The position numbers and the translations under genes were made by a program. Shown here piece after piece: positions 8,941-17,272 of a stretch of 39,163 nucleotides of DNA. Within the stretch, counting starts at the first letter, position 1, and each line of letters opens with the position of its first letter. The stretch comes from an uncultured bacterium (lineage in GTDB: Bacteria > Verrucomicrobiota > Kiritimatiellia > CAIKKV01 > CAITUY01): positions 1-39,163 of the forward strand of contig CAITUY010000130.1 of the NCBI GenBank assembly GCA_903895695.1. Direction: 5' to 3'. The notes beneath the pieces are model-generated. The model did no database searches and was not told the DNA's origin. It saw only the letters and a program-made list of their open reading frames with translations.

Positions 8941-11483
8941 GTTTCAAGCGTAACGCACGTCTTGACAGGATCTTGTGCGTGGCTACGGCCGTCGTTCTCA
9001 TGCTCGCCGTGGCTGGATCCGTTTCGGCTCAGGACAACCCGGACGCCGCCATTCCCACGCCCCCGGTTGCGCCCCCGGCTCCCGCACCGGCGAAGCCCTC
9101 TGCTGCCACGCCCCCTGCTGTTACTCCCCCGGCCCTGACGCCTCCAGCCATTCCGCCAGGCCCCGCACCCACTCTTCCACGGGTGCAACCCCTGATGCCT
9201 CCCTCGATGACCGGTCGAGAAGTCCTGCGCCCGGCCTCGTCGGCTTTGGGTGGTGTCATGCCCCCAAAACCGGGCGATACGAACAAGACCGTGGCTCTGA
9301 AGTTCAACGCCGCGCCACTTGAGCAGGTGCTGCAGTTCTACAGCGACCTGACAGGCCGAACGCTCCTTCAGGCCCCCAGCATTAATGCCACCGTGACGTT
9401 ACGCAGCCAGAGCGAGCTAACCATCCCGGAGGCCATGCAGGCCATCAAGACGGTCCTCAGCATGAACAACGTGGGGCTCGTCGAGGTGGGCGAGAAATTC
9501 GTCAAGGTCGTCCCGATCGCCTCAGTCCAAGTCGAAGGCCTGACCATCCAGACCAACACATGGCAGCAGGTCCGACACCCCGAAAATGACGAACTAATCA
9601 GCGAAATCGTTCCCCTCAAGTTCATCGATCCCGCCGAAGCGCTGAAGGCCATTCAGGGCTTGATCCACTCGTACGGCAAGATCCTCACTTTGGAGCGAAT
9701 CAACTCCCTGATGATTGCCGACACGACCATCAACATCAACCGCATCAAGGAAGTGCTCGAACAGATCGACCAACCCATCGAATTGAAGGAGAAAATCAAC
9801 ATCATCCGGATCCGCTATGCCAAGGCGTCGGAGATCAAGGCCCGGCTGGAAGAGATCATTGCCGACCAGAAAGACAAGGACAAGACCAGCATCAAAAGCC
9901 TGCGGGATTCCGGGCCTCCCGGCGTCAATACCACGCCGGCGGTGCCGGCGATTATCCCCGGCGTCATCAGGGCCCGGCCGACCATGCCGACCGCCGCCGG
10001 GGCCGCTGCCGTGACCGAAGCCACCGCCGACGAGATCAGCATGATCCGCGGCAACGTCAAGGTCATTGCCGATGATCGTACGGGCATGCTCATCATCATT
10101 ACGCGGATCGAGAACATGCCCCTGTTCGAACAAATCGTGAACGCTCTTGACGTGGCCACCGCTCCCGATGTCAGCGTCCGCATGGTCCGCCTCGAATACG
10201 CGGATTCAGAGGTCGTGGCGGCCATGCTGAACACGTTGATCGGCGCCGCCGCGAGCGCGACCAAGGACCAGACAAAGACCCCGGCCGCCACCCCCACGCC
10301 CGGCATGCCAGGCCAGACGAGCCAGCCGGCCGAGCCTGCCAAGAGCTCTCCGTTGCAGGAGTACCTGCAGCAGCAACGCGAGGCTGCCGCGCTGGCGCCC
10401 ACGCGGACCGGCGACACCAAGACCAAGATCGGGCAACTCTCCGCGGAGAACATCCGCATTCTTGCCGACAAACGCTCCAACGGCCTGATCATCATGGCCA
10501 GCGCGAACGACATGGCCGCCATCCTGGATATCTTGAAGTCCATGGACGTGATGCTATCGCAGGTGCTCATCGAGGCGGTGATCCTAAGCGTCAACCTGGA
10601 CGACAAGATGCAAAGCGGAGTCGATTGGGTGCAGCGGTCCCTGATCGCCTACTCGCAAAAATCAGACGGCTCGCGCAACCCGCTCTTTGCCTTTGCCGGC
10701 GGCGGTGGCGGTGGGACGGCAAGCCCGCAGGACGCCACGGCGTTCAACTCGACGTTCGCAGCCGGCCAGGGATTGACCTATTATTTTACGCACTTCGGGT
10801 TGAACCTCGACGCCGTTGTCCATTGGGCATCGAGCGATTCGCGCACGCGGGTGCTCGATTCGCCGGTGATCCTGACCACCGACAACAAGGTGGCCAAGAT
10901 CGATGTTTCGTCACAAAAATACGTCTACAAGGGAACCTCGTATCAGGCCATCAGTGGCACGGCCAACTACCAATCGGTGCCCAATGTGGACCTTCAAAAG
11001 GTGGGCTTGACGCTCTCGGTAACCCCGCACATCAACCAGAAAAAATTCGTGGTCATGGAAATCGACCAGAAGATTGACAGTTTCGGCGAGGTGCAGACGA
11101 TCGCCGGGCAGGGCGACTGGCCCACGATCAACAGCCGGGAAATGAGCGCGTCCATCGCGGTGCGTAGCGGCGAAACGATCATCCTGGGCGGATTAGTCGA
11201 AAAAACAAAGACACTCACGCACAACAAAATTCCGATCCTCGGCGACATCCCCCTACTCGGCATCCCGTTCCGCTCCAGCAGCGATGATAACGCCCGGCAG
11301 GAAGTCGTGGTATTCATCACGCCGCGCGTGCTGGATTCGCCGGAGGAGATTGAGGCCGAGTCCCATCGACGCAAGAATGCCACGGATGCAGGCGGTTTGT
11401 GGGAAAAAGGCTGGTCGAACAGCAAGCTGGCCGATCCGCCGCCCAGCAAGTTCAAACAGTGGTGGCGGAACCTGCTTCACTAG
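8937..11483 (+). CDS. gspD: Type II secretion outer-membrane secretin GspD
   Basis: Forms the outer-membrane channel of the secretion system. ATG 8937 (AGGA just upstream, ATGA overlap with gspM) gives 848 residues with a signal peptide ending near VSAQ (about 31). A Pro/Ala-rich linker follows (about 38-110), then the N0 domain (VALKFNAAPLEQVLQFYSDLTG) and KH-like N1-N3 domains interrupted by two low-complexity inserts. The C-terminal secretin domain contains SGETIILGGLVEK and PILGDIPLLGIPFRS ... VVVFITPRVL. An upstream in-frame ATG at 8871 would hide the signal peptide. It is longer than common secretins because of the inserts. Confidence 0.95.
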   Translation: MSFKRNARLDRILCVATAVVLMLAVAGSVSAQDNPDAAIPTPPVAPPAPAPAKPSAATPPAVTPPALTPPAIPPGPAPTLPRVQPLMPPSMTGREVLRPASSALGGVMPPKPGDTNKTVALKFNAAPLEQVLQFYSDLTGRTLLQAPSINATVTLRSQSELTIPEAMQAIKTVLSMNNVGLVEVGEKFVKVVPIASVQVEGLTIQTNTWQQVRHPENDELISEIVPLKFIDPAEALKAIQGLIHSYGKILTLERINSLMIADTTININRIKEVLEQIDQPIELKEKINIIRIRYAKASEIKARLEEIIADQKDKDKTSIKSLRDSGPPGVNTTPAVPAIIPGVIRARPTMPTAAGAAAVTEATADEISMIRGNVKVIADDRTGMLIIITRIENMPLFEQIVNALDVATAPDVSVRMVRLEYADSEVVAAMLNTLIGAAASATKDQTKTPAATPTPGMPGQTSQPAEPAKSSPLQEYLQQQREAAALAPTRTGDTKTKIGQLSAENIRILADKRSNGLIIMASANDMAAILDILKSMDVMLSQVLIEAVILSVNLDDKMQSGVDWVQRSLIAYSQKSDGSRNPLFAFAGGGGGGTASPQDATAFNSTFAAGQGLTYYFTHFGLNLDAVVHWASSDSRTRVLDSPVILTTDNKVAKIDVSSQKYVYKGTSYQAISGTANYQSVPNVDLQKVGLTLSVTPHINQKKFVVMEIDQKIDSFGEVQTIAGQGDWPTINSREMSASIAVRSGETIILGGLVEKTKTLTHNKIPILGDIPLLGIPFRSSSDDNARQEVVVFITPRVLDSPEEIEAESHRRKNATDAGGLWEKGWSNSKLADPPPSKFKQWWRNLLH

Positions 11484-11494
11484 AAGGACCGATC

Positions 11495-12142
11495 ATGAAG
11501 AAATCAATTTGTACGGCCTGCAGCATCGTGGCGTCGGCCTTCCTGGTCTCCGGCTGCGGTTCCCTGCGCGTGATCGAAGGCAGCGCCGTGCCGCCGGCCT
11601 GGGCGGCCGACCCCACTGCGGCCACGAACTACGATGCCTCCGCCTATATCTACGCGCCCGGCATCTCGACCTACTGTGTCGTGCTTGAAGACGGCATCAG
11701 CGACGCCCGCCACGACGCCATTCGAAAGCTGGTCGAACGCGTCGGAGTCGCCGCCGATGACACCTACCGGACCGACCGGACGGACAAACGCGACGTCAGC
11801 CAGACCGGGATGCCCAATATTCCCCAAGCCATCATGAATGGCCAGGCCGTGGATGTCACACAGGCGGTCGACGCCCGCCAGAGCCGGACACCAACGGCCA
11901 CCCATGTCTCCCAGACCCGCATTCACGGCGTCGAGGAAGCCCAACTCGTCTACACTGTCTGGCGCTATCGCCCCGGCCTGTGGTCGCGGCTCTCCGGCAA
12001 CGACAACGCCATCCGCTTCTACGACGTGTACGTCCTGATGCGCTGCCCTGTCGCCGACTTCAAACAAGCCCTGGATACGGAACGAAAATGGGACGCCAAC
12101 CCGGAGTTGACGCGCCCGTCTCTGAATGTCGAAAAGAAGTAG
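11495..12142 (+). CDS. Hypothetical lipoprotein at the end of the secretion operon
   Basis: Not a family I recognise. ATG 11495, with AAGGA 8 bases upstream, gives 215 residues. It begins with a lipoprotein signal peptide whose lipobox is LVSGC (Cys 21). The mature protein has no further membrane segment and has a C-terminal part rich in aromatic residues (VYTVWRYRPGLWSRL, FYDVYVLMRCPV). It lies 11 bases after gspD and is clearly in the same transcript. I infer a role in secretin targeting or stability (pilotin-like) from position alone. Confidence 0.75.
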   Translation: MKKSICTACSIVASAFLVSGCGSLRVIEGSAVPPAWAADPTAATNYDASAYIYAPGISTYCVVLEDGISDARHDAIRKLVERVGVAADDTYRTDRTDKRDVSQTGMPNIPQAIMNGQAVDVTQAVDARQSRTPTATHVSQTRIHGVEEAQLVYTVWRYRPGLWSRLSGNDNAIRFYDVYVLMRCPVADFKQALDTERKWDANPELTRPSLNVEKK

Positions 12143-12157
12143 CCGCAAAAAGGGGCG

Positions 12158-12186
12158 TTGACACACCCGGTTGTTTGATGTAAACA
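12158..12186 (+). promoter_or_regulatory. Candidate promoter of rplM-rpsI
   Basis: A perfect -35 box TTGACA lies at 12158-12163. The -10 element is less clear: TGTAAA at 12179-12184 (15-base spacing) or TAAACA at 12181-12186 (17-base spacing). The region is flanked by near-complementary AAAAAGGGGC (about 12148-12157) and GCCCGCTTTTT (about 12188-12198), which could form a weak stem in the leader. Confidence 0.4.
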
Positions 12187-12220
12187 GGCCCGCTTTTTCA
12201 TGGTCTGAAAGGTTGAACGC

Positions 12221-12658
12221 ATGGCAACGAAAACAACTCTGCCGAATCCGGATGACATCAAGCGTACCTGGTACGTTGTGGATGCCGCAGGAAAGCCGCT
12301 GGGCCGATTGGCCGTCAAGATCGCCAATCTGCTGCGCGGCCGTACCAAGCCGATTTTCACGCCGCACATCGATACCGGTGACTTTGTCATCGTGCTCAAT
12401 GCCCGCGACGTGAAGCTGACGGGTGCGAAGGACGAAAAGAAGATCTACCACCGCTTCACGGGATTCCGCAGCGGCAACAAGGACACGGCTGTAGCCACCG
12501 TCCGCGAGCGCCACCCTGAACGCATTGTGGAACACGCGGTCAAGGGCATGCTGCCCCGAAACACGCTGAGCCGCACGGTCATCAAACGCCTGAAGGTCTA
12601 CGCCGGCGCCGATCATCCGCACGCCGCGCAGACGCCCAAAACGATCAAGCTCGATTGA
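12221..12658 (+). CDS. rplM: 50S ribosomal protein L13
   Basis: Early-assembly protein of the large ribosomal subunit. The 145-residue protein matches L13 throughout: TWYVVDAAGKPLGRLAVKIANLLRG, GDFVIVLNARDVKLTG, YHRFTGFRSG and the HAVKGMLPRNTLSR signature. A purine-rich GAAAGGTTGA precedes the ATG. It is immediately followed by rpsI, the conserved bacterial arrangement. In E. coli this pair is autoregulated by L13; I cannot tell whether that holds here. Confidence 0.98.
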   Translation: MATKTTLPNPDDIKRTWYVVDAAGKPLGRLAVKIANLLRGRTKPIFTPHIDTGDFVIVLNARDVKLTGAKDEKKIYHRFTGFRSGNKDTAVATVRERHPERIVEHAVKGMLPRNTLSRTVIKRLKVYAGADHPHAAQTPKTIKLD

Positions 12659-12672
12659 GAGAGGAAAAAAAC

Positions 12673-13071
12673 GTGGTCGAAAAAGCCCTCACATACAATG
12701 CCACCGGCCGACGCAAGACGTCCACGGCTCGGGTAATACTGACGCCCGGTACGGGCAAGTGGTTGGTGAACAAACGCACGGCCGAGGAGTACTTCAAGAC
12801 TGAAGCCGTCATCAAGTTCATCGAGCAACCCATGAAGTTGACGGACAGCCGCGAGAAGTTCGATATCTCGGCGCGCCTCGTCGGTGGCGGCGTGGTGGGT
12901 CAGGCCGGCGCCCTGCGCCATGCGATCGCCCGCGCCCTGTGCATGGCCGACGCGTCCATGCGCGCCGTCCTCAAGGCTAGCGGCTGCCTGACGCGCGACG
13001 CCCGCATGAAGGAACGCAAGAAGTACGGCCAACCCGGCGCCCGCAAACGCTTCCAGTTCTCGAAGCGCTAG
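12673..13071 (+). CDS. rpsI: 30S ribosomal protein S9
   Basis: Small-subunit ribosomal protein whose basic C-terminal tail reaches the P-site tRNA. GTG 12673 is chosen because the purine-rich GAGAGAGGAAAA lies just upstream; a TTG at 12655 would start inside that ribosome site. The 132 residues include the S9 signatures ATGRRKTSTARV, GGGVVGQAGALRHAIARAL and the C-terminal RKKYGQPGARKRFQFSKR, which ends in the conserved SKR. It is cotranscribed with rplM and followed by a strong terminator. Confidence 0.97.
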   Translation: MVEKALTYNATGRRKTSTARVILTPGTGKWLVNKRTAEEYFKTEAVIKFIEQPMKLTDSREKFDISARLVGGGVVGQAGALRHAIARALCMADASMRAVLKASGCLTRDARMKERKKYGQPGARKRFQFSKR

Positions 13072-13093
13072 ACGTACTGCAAGTCGAATCGCA

Positions 13094-13133
13094 CAAACGC
13101 CTCGAACCGCAAGGTTCGAGGCGTTTGCTTTTT
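13094..13133 (+). terminator. Intrinsic terminator after rpsI
   Basis: A perfect 15-bp stem (13094-13108 with 13113-13127) is closed by a GCAA tetraloop and followed by CTTTTT. This is a textbook Rho-independent terminator. On the minus strand it lacks an equally good T-run. Confidence 0.95.
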
Positions 13134-13185
13134 GTGGCACGGGCGTCCCGCCCGTGGCCGGCTACGGGCAGGATGCCCGTGCCAC
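13134..13185. repeat. GTGGCACGGGC hairpin repeat element
   Basis: GTGGCACGGGC (13134-13144) pairs perfectly with GCCCGTGCCAC (13175-13185). Inside, GCCCGT pairs with ACGGGC around an 8-base loop, separated from the outer arms by five nearly paired bases. The whole 52-base unit is one long hairpin. It resembles a dispersed element I recall from PVC genomes (translated as GHGQDARAT-like strings). It lies between rpsI and the converging GH30 gene. Confidence 0.7.
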
Positions 13186-13209
13186 GTTGGTGCCGACGAT
13201 CTTGCCTTG

Positions 13210-14511
13210 CTACAGCACGATGCTGTTGAACGAGTCTGGCGGCAGCATGGCCGTCACCAACCGGTCGCCATCGGACAAAACCATGCGCCGGGCCTCGGCG
13301 TGCGGGTTCTGGACCACAAGCACGCGGCTGTCGTCGGGGTTCAGGAAGGCCACGGCGTTGCCGGCCCAATCGCCCGTAAGGTGGAGCCGATAGGCATCCT
13401 TGTCGATGAACTGGGCGAAGTGCCGCATCACGTAATACTCGGGGGTGAAGCGCCATGTGCGAGCGGCCGGATCCACGGTGACCATACTGTTCTGTTTCCA
13501 CCCCCACGTACTCAGGCCATTTTCCTGCAGGGCCATATTCCAGTAGACGTAGGCACTGGCGCCATTGCTGATGTAGTGCTGCAGGAGCCCAAATACGTAG
13601 CGGGCATAGTCCCACGTGTTGCGCCCGTCGCCGCATTCGTTCTCGGTCTGCCAGATGCGCAATTCAGGCCAGCTCGTATGAGTGCGGTGCACCGCCCCCT
13701 TGCCGGCCCACTGGTAGCCCACCCCGGCGATGAACGCGCGAGCCTTGGGGTCGCTCAGGCAGGCCAAGGTGTAGCCGTTGTAATCGTCGGTGTTGAGAGT
13801 GCCCAGCCAGATTTCCGTCGCGAGCTTCTCGCGACGGAAACGTGGCCCCAGATGCCCGCGGATGAAATCCCGCATCTGGGCACCGGTCCATACGCAACTG
13901 GGGAACTTCTGGTCGGCCACCGGCTCGTTCTGAACGTGGACCTGGTGAATGGTCACGCCCTCACGCTGGTACGCCTTGACGAATCGCGCAAAGTAGAGGG
14001 CATAGGCCTCAAGAATCTCAGGCTTTGCGCTGATCGTCCCGTAATTATAGGCACGGGGGTGCTTCATCCACGTGGGCGGGCTCCACGGCGAGGCAAACAG
14101 CTTGAGACGCGGCCGTCGCTGAAGCGCTTCGCGGATATAGGGGATCAGGTACAGCCGGTCCCGCGCAATCGAGAAGTGCTTCATCTCGAGGTCGCCATCG
14201 ACCTCGTTGTGGCTGTACCACTCGGCGGCATAGTCGGACGCCCCAATGGGCAAACGGGCGATATTGAAACGGCAGCCGTCCTCCGGGTCGAAAAACGCGT
14301 CCAGGATACGATTCCTGTCCGCGCCCCGCAACGCCTTGAGTGCGATCCAGCCGAGCTCGTTGAAGCACCCGCCGAAACCTTCCCACAGTTGGTCACGGCG
14401 CCGGTCCAGCGTCAGGTTCGCGTCGCCTCTCCGCGTCGTGCCCAGCGCACCTCCCGCCTGCCACGCCGCTTTTGCCGTCGTCGCAATCCAAACGCCGCTC
14501 TTGCGTTCCAT
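13210..14511 (-). CDS. GH30-family glycoside hydrolase
   Basis: Retaining beta-glycosidase of the GH30 (glucosylceramidase-like) family. The 433 residues form a (beta/alpha)8 barrel beginning with QLWEGFGGCFNELGW. The acid/base Glu196 is in HVQNEP and the nucleophile Glu290 is in WQTENECG. A C-terminal beta-sandwich follows (from about 355, YYVMRHFAQFI to the end). There is no signal peptide, so I infer a cytoplasmic enzyme acting on imported material. GH30 members cleave beta-glucosides, beta-xylosides or beta-1,6-glucans; the substrate here is not evident. ATG 14511 has AGGAAAGGA upstream, within a potential hairpin. Confidence 0.9.
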   Translation of the reverse strand: MERKSGVWIATTAKAAWQAGGALGTTRRGDANLTLDRRRDQLWEGFGGCFNELGWIALKALRGADRNRILDAFFDPEDGCRFNIARLPIGASDYAAEWYSHNEVDGDLEMKHFSIARDRLYLIPYIREALQRRPRLKLFASPWSPPTWMKHPRAYNYGTISAKPEILEAYALYFARFVKAYQREGVTIHQVHVQNEPVADQKFPSCVWTGAQMRDFIRGHLGPRFRREKLATEIWLGTLNTDDYNGYTLACLSDPKARAFIAGVGYQWAGKGAVHRTHTSWPELRIWQTENECGDGRNTWDYARYVFGLLQHYISNGASAYVYWNMALQENGLSTWGWKQNSMVTVDPAARTWRFTPEYYVMRHFAQFIDKDAYRLHLTGDWAGNAVAFLNPDDSRVLVVQNPHAEARRMVLSDGDRLVTAMLPPDSFNSIVL

Positions 14512-14514
14512 GGT

Positions 14515-14556
14515 CTATCCTTTCCTGGTCACAGGCCCACGAAGACGTAAGGATAG
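14515..14556 (-). promoter_or_regulatory. Inverted repeat covering the GH30 ribosome site
   Basis: CTATCCTT (14515-14522) and AAGGATAG (14549-14556) form an 8-bp perfect inverted repeat with a 26-base loop. In the minus-strand mRNA the arm next to the start codon is the Shine-Dalgarno sequence itself, so the stem would hide it. It could be a translational switch or a DNA operator. Confidence 0.35.
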
Positions 14557-14701
14557 CAGGGAGGCCGCTGGCCTTCAAGTTCCACCGACTCATTCATCCG
14601 TCTTGGGCCGGACATCAGGGTGTGGTTGCGTGTCTGGCCCGATTCTGGCACCTTTTCACCATGAAAGCCTAATGCCAGCCCTTCGTTTCCATGGAGCCCC
14701 A

Positions 14702-16342
14702 ATGAACACCGCCGTCCGCTTGAGTTCGCTGATCCTGATCTGCCTGGTTGCCGTATCGTGCGGCAGACAAGGCGGGAGTTCCGCCTCGGCGGACAAACCT
14801 TTCGTTCCCAAGCCGGAGAAAAACGACAATGTCCTGCGCCTCGGGAATGGTGACGAACCCCAGGCTCTCGATCCGCACCTCGTTGCCGGCGTGATGGAAC
14901 AGAACATCCTGATGAGCCTGCTGGAAGGCCTGACCATCGAGGATCCGAAGACGCTGCAACCTCTCCCCGGCGCGGCGGAACGCTGGGAGATCTCGCCCGA
15001 CGAAACAGTCTACACGTTCCACCTGCGCGAGAACGGCAAGTGGTCCAACGGCGACCCGGTGACGGCCGAGGATTTCCGCTTCTCTTTTGAGCGGCTGCTC
15101 TCGCCGAACCTTGCGGCCGAATACGCCTACATGCTCCACATCATCAAGAACGCCAAGGCGTTCAATGAGGGCCGTATCAAGAATTTTGACGAGGTCGGCG
15201 TGAAGGTGAAGGGCGAGCGGACCCTCGAAATCACGCTGGAAGCCCCGACCGCCTACTTCCTCGCCGTACAGAGCCACTTCTGTTTCTTCCCGGTACACAA
15301 GGCGACAATCCTCAAGTACGGCAGGATCGACCAGCGCGACACGGATTGGACCAAGCCCGGCAACTTCGTCGGTAACGGCGCGTTCCAGCTCGTGGACTGG
15401 AAAGTGAACGAGGTGATCCGTGTGCGTCCCAACCCCCATTACTGGGACGCCGCGACGGTGAAGTTATCGGGCATCGAGTTCTACCCGGTGAAACAGGCTG
15501 AGACCGAGGAGCGCATGTTCCGGGGAGGCCAGCTTGACTGCACGAGCACGCTGCCGCTTCCCAAGCTCGACACCTACAAGAAAGAGTATCCGCACCTCCT
15601 CCGCAGCGATCCCTACCTGGCGACAGGCTACTATCTCTTCAATGTGACCAAGAAGCCCTTCGACGATGTCCGGGTGCGCAGGGCCTTCGCTCTCACCGTC
15701 AACCGCCAACTGATCTGCGACCGCATCCTCAAGGGCGGCCAGATGCCTGCGTTCTTCCTCACCCCGCCCGACACCGCCGGCTTCACAAGCCGCGCCGCAC
15801 TGACCGGTTCCCTGCACGAGGCCCGCAAGTTGCTCGCCGAGGCCGGCTACCCGGGTGGGCAGGGCTTTCCTGATGTCGAACTGTTGTACAACACCTCCGA
15901 GAATCACCGCATCATTGCCGAGGCCATCCAGCAAATGTGGCACCGCGATCTGGGCGTACGGGTATCGCTGGTAAACCAGGAATGGAAAGCCTACATGGAT
16001 ACCCGTCGCAAGCTGGGCTTCGGCCTCTGCCGCGCCGGCTGGACGGCGGACTATAACGACCCGATGACATTTCTGGATCTCTTCGTCACCGACGGCGGTA
16101 ACAACAACACGGGTTGGAGCAGCCCTGCCTACGACCAGGCCATCGCCGAGGCCCGCCGCACGAGCGGTTCCACGCGTCTGGAGGCCTTCCAGAAAGCCGA
16201 GGCGATCCTCGCCGCCGAGCTGCCCATCCTGACGCTCTACCACTACCGGACGGTCGACCTCGTGCACCCGCGCGTGCAGGGCTGGTATCCCAACCAGCTC
16301 GACCACCATCCCTACAAGTTCGTTTCACTCAAGGCGGACTGA
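14702..16342 (+). CDS. ABC transporter solute-binding lipoprotein (OppA/DppA family 5)
   Basis: Periplasmic-side binding protein that delivers substrate to the permeases encoded next. ATG 14702 gives 546 residues and places a lipoprotein signal at the N-terminus with lipobox AVSC (Cys 20). The frame is open further upstream, but that would bury the signal. Family 5 features include LRLGNGDEPQALDPHL, YTFHLRENGKWSNGDPVTAEDF, the VRRAFALTVNRQLI region and a C-terminal QGWYPNQLDHH. Members bind oligopeptides, but some bind oligosaccharides. The glycosidases nearby make sugars a fair guess. Confidence 0.92.
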   Translation: MNTAVRLSSLILICLVAVSCGRQGGSSASADKPFVPKPEKNDNVLRLGNGDEPQALDPHLVAGVMEQNILMSLLEGLTIEDPKTLQPLPGAAERWEISPDETVYTFHLRENGKWSNGDPVTAEDFRFSFERLLSPNLAAEYAYMLHIIKNAKAFNEGRIKNFDEVGVKVKGERTLEITLEAPTAYFLAVQSHFCFFPVHKATILKYGRIDQRDTDWTKPGNFVGNGAFQLVDWKVNEVIRVRPNPHYWDAATVKLSGIEFYPVKQAETEERMFRGGQLDCTSTLPLPKLDTYKKEYPHLLRSDPYLATGYYLFNVTKKPFDDVRVRRAFALTVNRQLICDRILKGGQMPAFFLTPPDTAGFTSRAALTGSLHEARKLLAEAGYPGGQGFPDVELLYNTSENHRIIAEAIQQMWHRDLGVRVSLVNQEWKAYMDTRRKLGFGLCRAGWTADYNDPMTFLDLFVTDGGNNNTGWSSPAYDQAIAEARRTSGSTRLEAFQKAEAILAAELPILTLYHYRTVDLVHPRVQGWYPNQLDHHPYKFVSLKAD

Positions 16343-16348
16343 CCCCGC

Positions 16349-17272
16349 ATGCTCAAGTTCATCCTTCGCCGCCTGTTCTTCGAGGCCCTGCCCACCCTCT
16401 TCGTCATCGCGACGCTCACGTTCTTCATGGTGAGGCTCGCGCCCGGTGGCCCCTTTAGCCGCGAAAAACAGGTCAGCGCGGAGGTGCAGAGGCGACTCGA
16501 CGCCTATTACGGGCTGGACAAGCCGCTGGTCGTCCAATACGGCCGCTATCTTGCCAATGTCGCCCGCGGCGACCTGGGACCGTCATTCAAACACGCGACC
16601 GAGTCGGTCAACTCCCTCATCGCCCGGGCTTTTCCCGTGTCACTGGAGTTGGGCCTGTGGGCGCTGCTCTTCGCGATTGTCACCGGCATCGGCGCAGGCA
16701 TAGTGGCGTCCCTGCGCCCGAACACCTGGACCGACGCGGGGCCTATGACCCTGGCCATGGCGGGTATCTGCCTCCCCAGCTTCGTACTTGGGCCGTTGCT
16801 GCTCCTACTCTTCGGGCTGACCCTGGGCTGGGTCAACGTCGCGGGGTGGAACACGGCCGGCGACCGCATTCTCCCGGCGATCACGCTGGGCGCCGGCTAC
16901 GCGGCCTACCTGGCCCGCCTGACCCGCGCCGGCATGCGCGACATTCTCTCGCAGGACTTCATCCGCACGGCCCGCGCCAAGGGGCTTTCGCCCACGCGGG
17001 TCATCCTGGTCCATGCGCTCAAGGGCGGACTGCTGCCGTCAGTCAGTTTCCTCGGCCCCGCCGTCGCGGGCCTGATCACCGGCACCTTCGTGGTCGAGAG
17101 CATCTTCCAGATCCCGGGACTCGGACAGATCATTGTCAACGCCGCGTTCAACCGCGACTACTTCCTGATCCTCGGGGCCGTGGTGTTCATCGGCTTCGTG
17201 ATGATCGTGATGAACCTGCTCGTGGATGTGGCGCAAGCCCTGATGAACCCGCGGCTGAGGCTCGGCGAATGA
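16349..17272 (+). CDS. oppB: Oligopeptide-type ABC transporter permease (OppB-like)
   Basis: First inner-membrane permease of the importer. At 307 residues it has the OppB/DppB pattern: an N-terminal membrane helix (RLFFEALPTLFVIATLTFFMVRLAPGG), a periplasmic loop with DKPLVVQYGRYL, then five more helices. The EAA-loop region RTARAKGLSPTRVILVHALKGG contacts the ATPase. It begins 7 bases after the binding-protein gene and overlaps the next permease by 4 bases. Gene naming follows order and family; DppB is an equally valid name. Confidence 0.92.
   Translation: MLKFILRRLFFEALPTLFVIATLTFFMVRLAPGGPFSREKQVSAEVQRRLDAYYGLDKPLVVQYGRYLANVARGDLGPSFKHATESVNSLIARAFPVSLELGLWALLFAIVTGIGAGIVASLRPNTWTDAGPMTLAMAGICLPSFVLGPLLLLLFGLTLGWVNVAGWNTAGDRILPAITLGAGYAAYLARLTRAGMRDILSQDFIRTARAKGLSPTRVILVHALKGGLLPSVSFLGPAVAGLITGTFVVESIFQIPGLGQIIVNAAFNRDYFLILGAVVFIGFVMIVMNLLVDVAQALMNPRLRLGE

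Noticed and set aside
11504..12622. 372-residue minus-strand open frame across the lipoprotein gene and rplM
   Set aside because: It would run through a certain ribosomal-protein gene on the other strand and has no motif.
13132..14550. 472-residue plus-strand open frame
   Set aside because: It is antisense to the GH30 gene, which has both catalytic motifs and a ribosome site. The frame has no recognisable domain and is explained by high GC content.
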